From the NCBI RefSeq assembly GCF_030247195.1, contig NC_080672.1:1-64000 (forward strand): a DNA stretch of 64,000 nucleotides, written 5' to 3'. A model generated the notes under the pieces. That model was not told the DNA's origin. It saw nothing but the letters and a program-made list of their open reading frames with translations, and did not search any database. This DNA is from Topomyia yanbarensis (taxonomy: Eukaryota; Arthropoda; Insecta; Diptera; Culicidae). The first letter of the stretch is position 1; each line of letters opens with the position of its first letter. The translations under genes and the position numbers were made by a program. Shown here one piece after another: positions 33,835 through 43,773 of this stretch.

Positions 33835-34850
33835 ATGTCTGTGTATGCGTATGTATGTGTGTATGTATGTGTGTGTCAAATAATGTCACTCAATTTTCTC
33901 AGAGATGGCTGGACCGATTTGACCAAACTAAGTTTCAAATGAACGGTATAACGCTCCCATAAGACACTATTGAATTTTTAGTTGATCGAACTTCCGGTTC
34001 CAAAGTTATGTGTTGAAAAGTGCGGTCACACAGTAAATTCCCATGTAAACTAGTAACCCAATTGTGTCCGAATGGTGTAATACAGTGATTCTCAACCTGG
34101 GGTCCGCGGGCCCCTAGGGGGCCGTGAAGACGTTGCTGGGGGTCCGCAAAGAAAAATATATTCTCTGAGTGCAGATTGAAATTTCAAGTCTTGTTTCCGA
34201 ACAAACTGAAAAGAACATATTTTAAGCATACAAAATCGATGTTTATTCGCGGGGGTCCGCAGCAACCCAGAGTGATTTATAAGGGGTCCGTGGTTCGAAA
34301 AAGGTTGAGAATCGCTGGACTGTAATACACATTCAAATACGTTCAACATTAGGTACTTGGATTTGCGGGTCTAGATCACTAATCAATCAAAGTAGCTTTG
34401 AACACATTGACCACCTATGACGGATCTTGATTCCGCCAAGTTGCCGAGCTAATGTCACACCTATTTCCAAGCAAACTCTTGGCCGATTTTTACAAACTTT
34501 ATATCAAATGAAATATATAATACTCCCATGGAATGCTATTGAATTTCATTCAGTTCTGACTTTTGGTTCCGGTGTGACAGGTTAGTTATTGCGGTCACGT
34601 ATGAATTTCTCATATAAACCAGTACAATCGTATTATCCCATAGATTAAAAATCTATTAACATTAATATCAAATTACTTCGATTCGCAGGCCCAGATCACT
34701 GGGGGTAAATCAAACATCCTTGGAATAAATTGTTCACTATCGATATTTCTGGAAGGTCCGGGTTTCGGGCATATTCCAGAATTAAAGCCATTTCGGTGAT
34801 GACTAAACCAATTTTCACTAACCTAGTCTCAAATGAAAGGTGTAATATGC
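33835..34850 (+). repeat. Tandem 320-bp repeat units with TG microsatellite
   Basis: A TG/TATG microsatellite (33838-33878) is followed by three diverged units. Each starts near GGC(T)GG(A)CCGATTT or its equivalent (about 33905, 34480, 34797). Each continues with a TTTCAAATGAA-type block and a C(C/T)GGTTCCGG block, and the first two end with GC(G/A)GG(T/C)C(C/T)AGATCACT. Spacing is about 320 bp when the inserted MITE at 34084-34320 is discounted. A reverse unit is at 3540-3700. Confidence 0.65.
34084..34320. mobile_element. 237-bp hAT-like MITE with 8-bp duplication
   Basis: The left end AGTGATTCTCAACC and right end GGTTGAGAATCGCT are inverted copies, with a GGGGTCCGCGG block inside each. 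The word TGTAATAC occurs at 34076-34083 and again at 34321-34328. Ends resembling CAGTGNTTCTCAACC are typical of a widespread hAT group. The first C of the element and the last base of the duplication cannot be separated. It interrupts the first unit of the 320-bp tandem repeat. Confidence 0.8.
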
Positions 34851-35630
34851 AGTTCGGTGTTGGATCCCCATTAACCCCACCCCTCCTTCCTGTCAATTTC
34901 GGTGGTTCCCGACGCATCCTCCCCTTCCCACTAACTATACCCCATCCCTTCCCCACCACCCGCATTTCAAAATATGACATTGAACTCATGCTGATTAAGC
35001 TCATTAAATATTATATTTTTGTTTGTATCAAGTGTGTCAGCGTCGACATGCTTTTTATCAGGTTTGTGACAGTCGTGAACTTATGTATCCTTACGTTGAA
35101 TAAGAATGTAATATCTATTTCCACAATGTTATATTGAACGTAAAATGGGTTTTAAATCATAGCTTTGATAAATGAGAAAGGCTCAATTGCACTACTCGGT
35201 GGATTAAGAAAAGTTCTTCAATTTAATATTACCGTGGCTGTTGCTTTTTACAAAATTTTAGAACTCAAATAATGATTTCTTGTTTATAGCTGTCATGTGA
35301 TGTACAATAAAAATGTAATATATACATTTGAAAGCTTTTAATGAATACTAACAACGAAAAAATTCGCTCACTTTCGCGACGCCACACATCCGAACTAATC
35401 GAGAAACATTTTTCAACAGCAATAACACAAATTATTGAATTGAAGGCTTCGAGAGCAAATTTCGTTCCAATTTCATATGCGTGTGATCGTGTTTTATTAA
35501 AACCAACCATTTATCTCAATAAATAATATAAGATCAGAAAGTATTAACTGGAATCAAGAATAAAATAAATTTATTAAAAATGGCCATTGTTAGCTGGTTT
35601 CGGGATTCCGGAATCTGATTCTCTGGGTCG
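34851..35630. other. No recognised gene
   Basis: A C-rich patch near 34865-34965 is followed by AT-rich sequence. The open frames at 34696-35137 overlap on both strands and run through the repeat, so they are not taken as genes. Confidence 0.3.
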
Positions 35631-35634
35631 AATG

Positions 35635-35791
35635 ACAATCACACTTATTCTTGTTTACGACGAATGCGATATTCGTTCGAAAGCGATTCGAACAAATAGT
35701 AAGCCCATTTGATTTTGCTGTCGTAAACGGGAATACAAACCACTTTCGAACGAATCTTGCATTGGTCATAAACAAGATTAAGGGTGAATGT
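35635..35791. mobile_element. 157-bp hairpin MITE
   Basis: The left arm reads ACAATCACACTTATTC, CTTGTTTACGACGAATGC and ATTCGTTCGAAAG. The inverted right arm reads ACATTCACCCTTAATC, CTTGTTTATGACCAATGC and ATTCGTTCGAAAG. The arms are about 50 bp with scattered mismatches and the centre is about 50 bp. It is non-coding. Confidence 0.7.
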
Positions 35792-35904
35792 TTATGTTCT
35801 ATGGTGTGCTGTGCCACAAAAAACAACATGTGAAATGTGAAGGACAAGTGGGCCAAATCGGACCACTGGCCAATTCGGACCCTTAGCTGTTTCTCTACTA
35901 TGCT

Positions 35905-36300
35905 AATTAGGGTTGCCAACTCTGGAGAGGCTTACACCCGGAGATTTTCACTGACCTGGGGGGTGTTGGATTTTGAGTGGAAATAGACAGAAATTGGAAT
36001 CAAAGCGATTGCTCGGTATTTTAGAGCACTTTAATCGCTTTTTATTACTACGTTAAAATAAAGCTGTAAATTGTTCACGTTTGAGAACGGTTTTGTCGGT
36101 TCAATCTAGTAATACAAATACAAAAGCATCAGCTACTCTCGCTGTGGAGAGTAAGTCTCGTTGCGGGAGTAGCAACAACACCGGAAGAACTCGTTTGATG
36201 TTGACTTAGTCAGTTGAATTAGAACACATCTGCCATACCTTGGCGCAGTTGGTGATAAGCACCACTAACAGTAAAGTGATTTGGTAAAATTGCAGCAAAA
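35905..36300. repeat. Dispersed repeat related to 22234-23530
   Basis: It starts with TAGGGTTGCCAAC. It then has 'GAAAT(A)GACAGAAATTGGAATCAAAGCGATT', split by variable sites, and a CGCTTTTTATTA run. It ends with the CTCTCGCTGTG(G/A)A block shared with 22640-22652. The far end was not delimited. It is a second member of the TAGGGTT-type family. Confidence 0.45.
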
Positions 36301-37535
36301 TAATTTTTACACCATTATGGGCGATTTAGTGAGATGCAACATTTCAATTGTAGCATATAACTTTTCTTTCCTTAATTTGTAGTAAATTTGATTTGTTTTT
36401 CATTTTCATTGCTTTGTGAAAGAAATCAGCAATATTTGGTGAACTCATCTTCGCCACATTGAAACAAAAGGTTAGTCGGACAAAATAAATCTGAACTAGA
36501 GTATTAGACTTTAGACTTTTTAAAGAATCAATAAATTCAAATTTTAAATCAAATTTTGTTAAGTATCAATTAATTAAAAAAATGAAATTATGCTTCTTCC
36601 CAACAAACCCGGAGAAATTGATGTAAAAAATGTTAAAATGATGTTAAAATCGGATCCTCTTTTCACCAGATAATCACAATGTTTGTCAAACTGAAAGATG
36701 GATGGATATTGTGGAGCGAATTAGTTATCAATTTAGAACGGAAAACTAGAACTAGGCAGCATGAGCGGTAAGAAATGTGAAAAACTACAAGGGGCTGCCC
36801 TATGGGGTTGCACGAACTGTAGACGTAGGACTATACTACTTAATGTGAAACATTTATTTCCTTTGTAAATTTAGAGTAATAATAAATCAAGTATATTTCT
36901 TACATATAGTTTAAGCACAATCAATCAACATCGAATGTTACATTTTGATCCAAACCTTCTTGGTTATCAGGTCATTTCAGTTGTAGTAGGTGATCAAATC
37001 CGATTAAACTAAAGAAAGAAGACAGAAAACCGTTACCGAACTAATATCTGAAACTAAATCTTTATAGCACAAGATCAGCTTTTAAAAATTGTAAAAACTT
37101 TTCGATTGTGTGTGGTGAAAAATCCGAACCGGTGAAGAAAAATCAAATTTTAGACAATACAATCAGATTTTATGTATAGACTAAGCTTTCTAGTTATATT
37201 TTGCCATTATTGTAACTTTCCTAAAGCACGCATACAAATGTAGCGAATGCAGTGGTCTTAATCATATATCGAAACTATAAATATACAAGAATCGAAAATA
37301 ATTTTATATATGGACTTAGATGCGTTTTTGCAACGGTTTTTCGAGTGTATTCATTCATAAATAGGCTTTGTAGGATGTATCTATTAGCAGCATCAAAATA
37401 GAAAGTGAGTGGAAATGAATCAATGAATTGATCGAACGTAAATAATAGACTTTCGTTGTGCTTTCCATCGATCCGCGTATATTTGTTGCAAAGAAAGTTT
37501 TCGTCATTGCGCAACGAGAGCACAGATTGCTATCA
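36301..37535. other. No recognised gene
   Basis: AT-rich. Small open frames (37275-37523 minus) lack motifs. Confidence 0.3.
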
Positions 37536-37540
37536 TGCAG

Positions 37541-39711
37541 GTTTTTGTTTATTTGTTTATTTGTTGTACCGTCACCAACAGACCCCTTGGCCCCAATGGT
37601 GGTTACTTAAACTAATTACATTTCAGAATACGAATTATTTTAGTTTTTATCGAATTCCTTGTCAGGTTGAAGTCAAACGCCGTCGCCACACTGTTAAACA
37701 CACGCTGGAGTCCGGTAACAGCGCCCTGGCGCCCATAGTTAGTTCTCCTGAATGGGACTCGCAGAAGAGAGTTATTGCGCAGAGCTCGAACGCGAGCTTG
37801 AAGATCGAGGCGTCCGAGGATTGTAGGGCAATCCACCCTGGCAGACAGTAAGTCCGAGACGAACAGGGCTCGAGAGCAGTCCCTCCGGATGCTTAGAGTA
37901 TCGAGCTGTATTAACTGACAACGGTTTTCGTAGCTCGGCAGCTGAAATCTGTTTTGCCAAGGAAGATGTCGGAGTGCAAAGCGTATGAACCGGCGTTGGA
38001 CGGCCTCGATTCTGTCGACACCGTTCTGGTAGTAAGGGTTCCAAACAGCAGAACAATATTCCAGTGTTGAGCGAACCAGCGCACAATAGAGAGATTTTAA
38101 ACAGTATACGTCCTTAAAGTTTTTCGCTATTCGGAAGATGAACCCAAGCTGTCTTGAAGCCTTATCCACAATGGATGATGTATGTGGTTTGAACGTTAGT
38201 GCCGAATCCATGATGACTCCGAGATCCTTGACGTTAGAGTGTCTTGGAATACTCGAGTCGAAGAGATGGTAGTTAAACTGAATCGGATGGCGTTTCCGCG
38301 TGAACGTAACGATTGAGCATTTGCTCGGGTTTAAAACCATTCTGTTTAGATCACACCACGTACTAAAGCTGTCCAATTCCCTCTGAAGAAGCTCGGCATC
38401 GGTTTTATCCCGTATTTGTTGAAAAATTTTCATGTCGTCGGCAAAAGAAAGGCGGGGTCCTTGTAATTTGATGTTGACGTCATTAAAGTAGAGGAGGAAT
38501 ATCACTGGACCGAGATGGCTTCCTTGTGGGATGCCGGATGTAGCGAAGAATGGTGTAGATAGACAGTCCTTAATGCTGATTTGAAGTTGCCTTCCATCGA
38601 GGTAGGAACGAAACCAGCGCAGAAGTTGTCCATGAATACCGAGTTTGTCCAGCTTCGCTATTGCGATATCATGATTGATTTTGTCGAAGGCCGCAGATAG
38701 ATCCATGTAAATAGCATCGGTTTGCAATCCGTCCGCGAATCCATCCATTGCATATGTTGTGAACGAGAGCAGGTTAGTCGTTGTCGATCGTTTAGGCATA
38801 AATCCGTGTTGATCGTCTGCAATGTAGTGTTTGCAGTGAAAGAAAAGAGGGTCTAAGACAACCAGCTCGAATAGTTTTGATACTGCACTTAAACACGAGA
38901 TTCCTCGATAATTGTCAATGTTCGATTTGTTTCCTTTTTTGTGAACTGGAAACATGTGCGCTGCTTTCCAGCAGGAAGGGAATGTTCCAGTATTGAGTGA
39001 TAGCACAAAGACTCGCCGAAGTGGTTCAAGAAGCCCGCTGATGCACTTTTTGACAAAAATCGAAGGAACGCCATCTGGACCCGGGGAACTAGATGCTTTC
39101 AGCTTGGAATTTGCTGCAAGAATGGCAGCATTATCGACACAAATTCGGTTGATGGTTCGTCCTAGAGAAGGAGTTAGATTTGAAGCGGCAGCGACTTGTT
39201 GTGGGGAAAGGTTCTCGTCGGAAAAAACGCTTGAAAATTTGTCGGAAAACAATTGGCAAATTTCCTTAGTGTCGGTGCCTAAAACTCCATTTAATGACAT
39301 ACAAGATGGTAACCCGGATTCTTTTCGCTGCTCGTTCACATATTTCCAAAACGACTTGGGCTTGGATTTCAGTTGACGTTCGACGTTTCGCTGATATCTA
39401 AAAAAGGCACGTCTGCTTTGCTGTTTGTATTCGTGGTTGAGTTGAAAGTAGTGGTTTCGTAATGCAAGTGTCTTATGCTTCGAGAACTTTTTAAATGCGG
39501 CTCGTTTGGCAGTTTTTAATCGTCTAAGCACTGTTGATTGCCAGGGAGGGTGTTGATTTGTGCTGACTGTTCGTTTTGGCACATGACGGTCGATTAGGTA
39601 GTTAAGAATATTAGAAAACGTCATCGCTGCTTCGTTCGCGTCATCATTGTTAAGATTTTCGTCCCAGTTTATATCCAACAGCGTGCTAACGCATGCAACC
39701 GCTAACAAATA
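37541..39711 (-). mobile_element. 5'-truncated CR1-clade LINE
   Basis: The element extends on the minus strand from about 39711 to a 3' tail at 37541-37565 made of CAAATAAA-type tandem words, within a short 3' UTR after the TAG stop at 37612-37614. CR1-type LINEs end in short tandem repeats, not simple poly(A). The endonuclease domain and first open frame are absent, as expected from 5' truncation during target-primed insertion. The 5' edge coincides with a perfect palindrome (39710-39738). No clear target duplication was seen. Confidence 0.8.
37612..39708 (-). CDS. CR1-type reverse transcriptase, uninterrupted frame
   Basis: The 698-residue frame copies retrotransposon RNA into DNA in intact relatives. 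Residues 1-170 are a basic linker typical of the region after the endonuclease. Reverse transcriptase motifs follow: 'ASSSPGPDGVPS' (205-216), 'GTFPSCWKAAHMFPVHKKG' (241-259), 'DQHGFMPKRST' (299-309), 'MDLSAAFDKINH' (335-346), 'SGIPQGSHLGP' (391-401) and the active-site FADD (422-425). A C-terminal 'KDLGVIMDSALTF' and 'RFALRHLPW' stretch is shared with mosquito T1/Q elements. No stop or frameshift interrupts it, pointing to a recent insertion. The first codon is TTG at the truncation edge, so no authentic start is implied. Confidence 0.85.
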   Translation of the reverse strand: MLAVACVSTLLDINWDENLNNDDANEAAMTFSNILNYLIDRHVPKRTVSTNQHPPWQSTVLRRLKTAKRAAFKKFSKHKTLALRNHYFQLNHEYKQQSRRAFFRYQRNVERQLKSKPKSFWKYVNEQRKESGLPSCMSLNGVLGTDTKEICQLFSDKFSSVFSDENLSPQQVAAASNLTPSLGRTINRICVDNAAILAANSKLKASSSPGPDGVPSIFVKKCISGLLEPLRRVFVLSLNTGTFPSCWKAAHMFPVHKKGNKSNIDNYRGISCLSAVSKLFELVVLDPLFFHCKHYIADDQHGFMPKRSTTTNLLSFTTYAMDGFADGLQTDAIYMDLSAAFDKINHDIAIAKLDKLGIHGQLLRWFRSYLDGRQLQISIKDCLSTPFFATSGIPQGSHLGPVIFLLYFNDVNIKLQGPRLSFADDMKIFQQIRDKTDAELLQRELDSFSTWCDLNRMVLNPSKCSIVTFTRKRHPIQFNYHLFDSSIPRHSNVKDLGVIMDSALTFKPHTSSIVDKASRQLGFIFRIAKNFKDVYCLKSLYCALVRSTLEYCSAVWNPYYQNGVDRIEAVQRRFIRFALRHLPWQNRFQLPSYENRCQLIQLDTLSIRRDCSRALFVSDLLSARVDCPTILGRLDLQARVRALRNNSLLRVPFRRTNYGRQGAVTGLQRVFNSVATAFDFNLTRNSIKTKIIRILKCN

Positions 39712-39738
39712 TCTAATTTGTTAGTAACAAATTAGATA
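39710..39738. repeat. Perfect 29-bp AT-rich palindrome
   Basis: TATCTAATTTGTTA, one central G, then TAACAAATTAGATA. A shorter overlapping palindrome, CTAACAAAT...ATTTGTTAG, starts at 39702. It sits exactly at the truncated 5' edge of the LINE. Confidence 0.9.
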
Positions 39739-39739
39739 G

Positions 39740-40415
39740 ACTTAGCAACATATTGAACCCAAACGCACAAAGCAAAATGAGTCAACGCTGATGATGATGG
39801 GTAGAGCGAAAGAGACAACTAGTACCACAACACTATGTTAACCGTGTTTGCAAATGGAGCTCGAATGTACAAGCGATTTTATGTACGAATAATTGTGTTC
39901 GAGATTGTATATAGAAGTGTGCTGGAAACGAGCATAACACAAAAGAGAGCATAGTGTTTGAACGGACAAGCTCAGTCGCGTGTTGGACACTGGAATGCCA
40001 CATTGAAATCTGAATTTTTTTTTCGTGAAAAAATCTGGAAATCTGTTTCGTGGGAGAAAAATTCTGAATCGAAAATCTGTGTTCAAAAATTAACTAGAAG
40101 CTTAAAAAAATAATTTGGCAATGAAAAATTCATTGTGATATCCTATCACAAATATAACAACCAGACTGATTTTATTCTTTATCTGGATAACAAATGATAT
40201 CTAAAGTTGGCGTTTTTGTTCCATGTCCTAGCGGTTGGTTAAGGTCTGAACTGCATAGAATGCCTTTTAAATCCAAATTTACACTTTTCCGATCCGATTC
40301 AGTGACGGTTCAGCACCGTGCACGGACGCCAATATTATTTCATACAATTCAAATGCGAGTATTCACACTTATCCGGGACAGTGCCGTGGCGGACCATGAA
40401 AGAATATTGGTGTCC
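39740..40415. other. No recognised gene
   Basis: AT-rich, with AAATCTG-type words near 40010-40080 like those in the MITE at 25523-25951, possibly an old relative. No frames with motifs. Confidence 0.3.
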
Positions 40416-40416
40416 G

Positions 40417-40585
40417 CTAGAGATGGTCGGGTTTCAATTTTTTCAAACCCGAGCGCATGAAAATTTAAAAACCCGAACCCGACCCGAGCCCGATATTATA
40501 AAATTTAAAAACCCGAACCCGACCCGAGCCAGAACATTTTAAAACTTAAAACCCCGACCCGACCCAAGAATTTTAAACTTTGCCG
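40417..40585. repeat. CCCGA-rich tandem repeat with possible transposon end
   Basis: It starts TAGAGATGGTCGGGTTT, which looks like a hAT-type end, followed by about three copies of a 40-bp unit of AAATTTAAAAACCCG plus AACCCGACCCGAGCC. The minus strand at 40472-40491 has four GGG runs separated by two or three bases, a standard G-quadruplex pattern. The partner transposon end was not found. Confidence 0.5.
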
Positions 40586-40801
40586 AAAACACCATCTTTC
40601 TAAGTTATTAGACTTTTGAGATATATCATTATCTACTCCATGCTGAAAGCATCTACGCTCACTAGCGCCTCATAGTGAGAGTATTCTAAACTAATCTGTT
40701 ACCGTTGGGTAGTCCTCGACCTCTCGAGCAACTTTGCTGAAGGCAGTACTAGTCTATCTAATCACGTTGTTGAGATCATAGCTGGAAAATGTCATGGTTA
40801 T

Positions 40802-40824
40802 GACCAGTCATCTGGTGACTGGTC
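40802..40824. repeat. Perfect hairpin, 9-bp stem
   Basis: GACCAGTCA, loop TCTGG, TGACTGGTC. It lies at the head of a 250-bp stretch with five GACATGT words (40839-41052). The function is unknown. Confidence 0.7.
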
Positions 40825-41140
40825 GCATGTTTGCTCGTGACATGTACAAGTTGCGGATTCTTGCGACATGTGACACAAGCGCGTGTACTATGACACGATA
40901 CATTTTCCCCGTGACATGTCATAAAATTTGTACATTTTTGAAAACAAAACTGGTTTGTCAAGCGGCTGTACATTTACTGAACTGTGACATGTATGTTCGT
41001 TTGCGAACGGTCGCGACAATAGAAAAACAGGTTTGCTTGTTATGTGACATGTCGACAATGAACCGGTATTGAAAATGGGTAAAATATTGGATACCGTACT
41101 TTGGCGGATAATTGGAAATATAGAAAATGAGATAATTGTA

Positions 41141-41657
41141 TTTCTTTCAACATTTCATAAATTAATATTGTTTGTTATTGCGGTTGAGAGGTGTTGAAAA
41201 TCAATAGTTTTAGACATTTTAAACGCACACTGGGAAGTAAATGCGTCAAAATCGAAAAAAATTAAACTTTTCACAGATAAACATTGTTTGTTATTGCGAA
41301 TTAAGAGGTGTTGAAAATCAATAGTTTTAGACATTTTAAACGCACACTGGGAAGTAAATGCGTCAAAATCGAAAAAAAAATCAACTTTTCACAGATAAAC
41401 ATTGTTTGTTATTGCGAGTTACGAGGTGTTGAAAATCAATAATTTTAGACATTTTAAACGCACACTGGGAAGTAAATGCGTCAAAATCGAAATTTTTTCA
41501 ACTTTTTACAGATAAACATTGTTTGTTATTGCGAGTTACGAGGTATTGAAAATCAATAGTTTTAGACATTTTAAACGCACATTGGGAAGTAAATGCATCG
41601 AAATCGAAAATTTTTCAAATTTTCGCAGATAAACATTGTTTGTTATTACGAGTTGTT
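41141..41657 (-). repeat. 117-bp satellite, inverted left arm, about 4.4 copies
   Basis: These monomers are in the opposite orientation to the main array. Landmarks CGCACACTGGGA-type recur near 41224, 41341, 41459 and 41576, that is every 117-118 bp. They carry the TCGATTTTGACGC form (read in array orientation) also found in the outermost forward monomers, not the TCAATTTTGACGC form of the homogeneous core. They therefore look like older, unhomogenised edge copies. Confidence 0.9.
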
Positions 41658-41721
41658 TACTATTTTTACCTGCAACCGTCGGCGTGGCGGCGCTGGGCAC
41701 ACCTCTAATTTTAAACGCATT
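41658..41721. other. Inversion junction spacer in the satellite
   Basis: A 64-bp stretch between reverse and forward monomers, with a GC-rich patch (GTCGGCGTGGCGGCGCTGGG) unlike the AT-rich satellite. It is the loop of a potential large hairpin. Confidence 0.6.
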
Positions 41722-41911
41722 TTTAAATTTCCATTTTGTCGAAATTACTTCCCGTTGTGCATTTCAAATGTTCAAAACTTTTGATTTTCAAGTCCTAATA
41801 ACTCGGAAAACAAACAACATTCATCTGTAAAAAGTGAATTTTGCGATTTTGACGCATTTACTTCCCCATGTGCGTTTAAAATGTTCAAAACTAGTGATTT
41901 TCATATCCTAG
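41722..41911 (+). repeat. Diverged forward satellite monomers
   Basis: About 1.6 monomers in forward orientation, with variants such as TGTTCAAAACT(A/T)(G/T)TGATTTTCA. They continue directly at 43436 once the inserted Tc1-type element and one TA are taken out. Confidence 0.85.
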
Positions 41912-41913
41912 TA

Positions 41914-43433
41914 CAGTAGGATTCCGTTTTTGGCAACAATTTTATTTTTTGCTGTTGCCAAAACCGGATCCGTGCCAAAAATTGGACCTTATTTTTAAAG
42001 TTTGGATTTTCAATTTACGACTTCAAAAATGTTTCAAGGATTTTTAACCATGTGTGAAATGGAATTAGATGAAAGGAAAAAATAAGAAAATTCAATTTTA
42101 TTCATATGTTTATCAAATTCAGTCTTCGCACAGTGATCACCTTCCATAAAAAAAAGTCGGTCAAAACCTCAAAAGGGATCCGAATTTGATAAAAACTTCA
42201 CATTGGGGTAATTTTACGTCGCTGAATTCATGTTTGGTGTTAATTTATTATTTCTTTTTACCAGAACATTTTGGCACCTGGGGAGGTTTGCAAATTCAAC
42301 ATTTACGAATATAAAGTGCACTATATCTGAAAATGCATTTTCAAAAAGACATCGTAAACTATTTGGGAGCTATCAGTTTTGTATTCCTAAATACGGGCTT
42401 TCGATATGTATTGCAAATTTAGTGCCAAGTTTTGTAGTGACGTTGTATTATGCGGTGTAGCGCATTCATCTGCATTCGACTATAAAAATTGATTCCGTCT
42501 AACACTAGTTACACTGCTACCACATGTATTATACATAAACAATACATTTCTATACTTATTGTTATCATTAAATACGACACATATAGTGTGAAACATACTT
42601 ACGGACATTATACATGCGAGCCACAACATAGCTCCTGCGCCACACACACCCCTCTCCCCTGCCTAACCATGTATCTGACATGAGCAAATATAAAAATAGC
42701 TTTTTCAACACACTAACCTTGCTGGTGTGCCACGAAACTGCTACTTAAGGAAGCTAGAATATTTTCCTATACAATCAATCCGAGTTTTTGACGGAATGCC
42801 ATCTGTAGCTCCTATTTTGTGCGAAAATATCGCCTCTCTTCACTTGGGGTTTCTTTTCGAAACATTTCTTCTCGTTTTCATTGCACTTTTTCAAATGCAC
42901 TTTTTTCACACACCACTGCAAAAACACTCGCGAAACTTTAATCGTTTACTAACAAAACTTCAAATTTTCTGCCAATGCGCAGATGACCAAAGGAAAATGT
43001 TCGGAAACTCATTTGTGCGTTTGAATTTTCACTTCAGATTTCAGTTTTTCCTAATGTAAACAAGCGAGTCGGTGCCTAGCAACGTGGCTTCCGCATATCT
43101 TCACCTTAACCTTTAAATGCATAACGCTTTTTTAAAACAACATTGCGAAAAACATCACAAAATTATCACAGTAAAGTATTGAAACTGTAAAACAATTTTA
43201 ACAAAATTAAAAAAAAAAATGATTTGGGCTTTTGAGGATTAATATATGGGAGTTTGGAAATAAAGTCAAATACAATGTCAATTGATACAAAAAATATCTA
43301 TTGCACATTTTTAAAAGATTTATTATGTACAACAAGAATGTTGACAAAAACGGAACCCATTTGTTGCCAAAATCGGAGTGTGCCAAAATGGGAGTATGCC
43401 AAAAACGGAACGTGACAAAACGGAATCTTACTG
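41914..43433. mobile_element. Tc1/pogo-like element inserted in the satellite
   Basis: The element begins CAGTAGGATTCCGTTTT at 41914 and ends with the inverted AAAACGGAATCTTACTG at 43433. A TA dinucleotide lies on each side (41912-41913 and 43434-43435), as in Tc1/mariner-superfamily insertion; CAGT ends suit the pogo group. Subterminal TTTGGCA and TGCCAAAA words recur near both ends. Flanking bases join into a normal monomer (CTAG-TA-ACTCG). No transposase frame is recognised (an open frame at 42727-43059 has no motifs), so it is non-autonomous. Confidence 0.85.
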
Positions 43434-43435
43434 TA

Positions 43436-43773
43436 ACTCGAAAAACAAAAAAAAAATAGCGAGAAGTTGAAAAATTTTCCATTTTGACGCAATTACTTAC
43501 TAATGTGTGTCTAAAAAGTCCAAAACTATCGTTTTTCAACTTCACGTAACTAGCAATAACAAACAATATTTATCTGTGAAAAGTTGAAAATTTTTCGATT
43601 TTGACGCATTTACTTTCAAGTGTACGTTTAAAATGTCTAAAACTATTGATTTTCTACTCCTCGTAACTCGCAATAACAAGCAATATTTATCTGTGGAAAG
43701 GTTAAAAGTTTTCGATTTTGACGCATTTATTTCCCAGTGTGCGTTTAAAATGTCTAAAACTATTGATTTTCAA
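43436..43773 (+). repeat. Diverged edge monomers of the satellite
   Basis: Nearly three monomers with TCGATTTTGACGC, AAGTGTACG or ATGTGTGTC variants not seen in the homogeneous core. Divergence falls step by step from left to right toward 43774. Confidence 0.9.

Noticed and set aside
38954..39376. Plus-strand open frame inside the LINE
   Set aside because: It is the antisense shadow of the reverse transcriptase frame.
40839..41052. Regular 12-bp phasing of the GACATGT words
   Set aside because: Distances are 26, 48, 73 and 60 bp. The fit to multiples of 12 is loose and could easily arise by chance, so no phasing claim is made.
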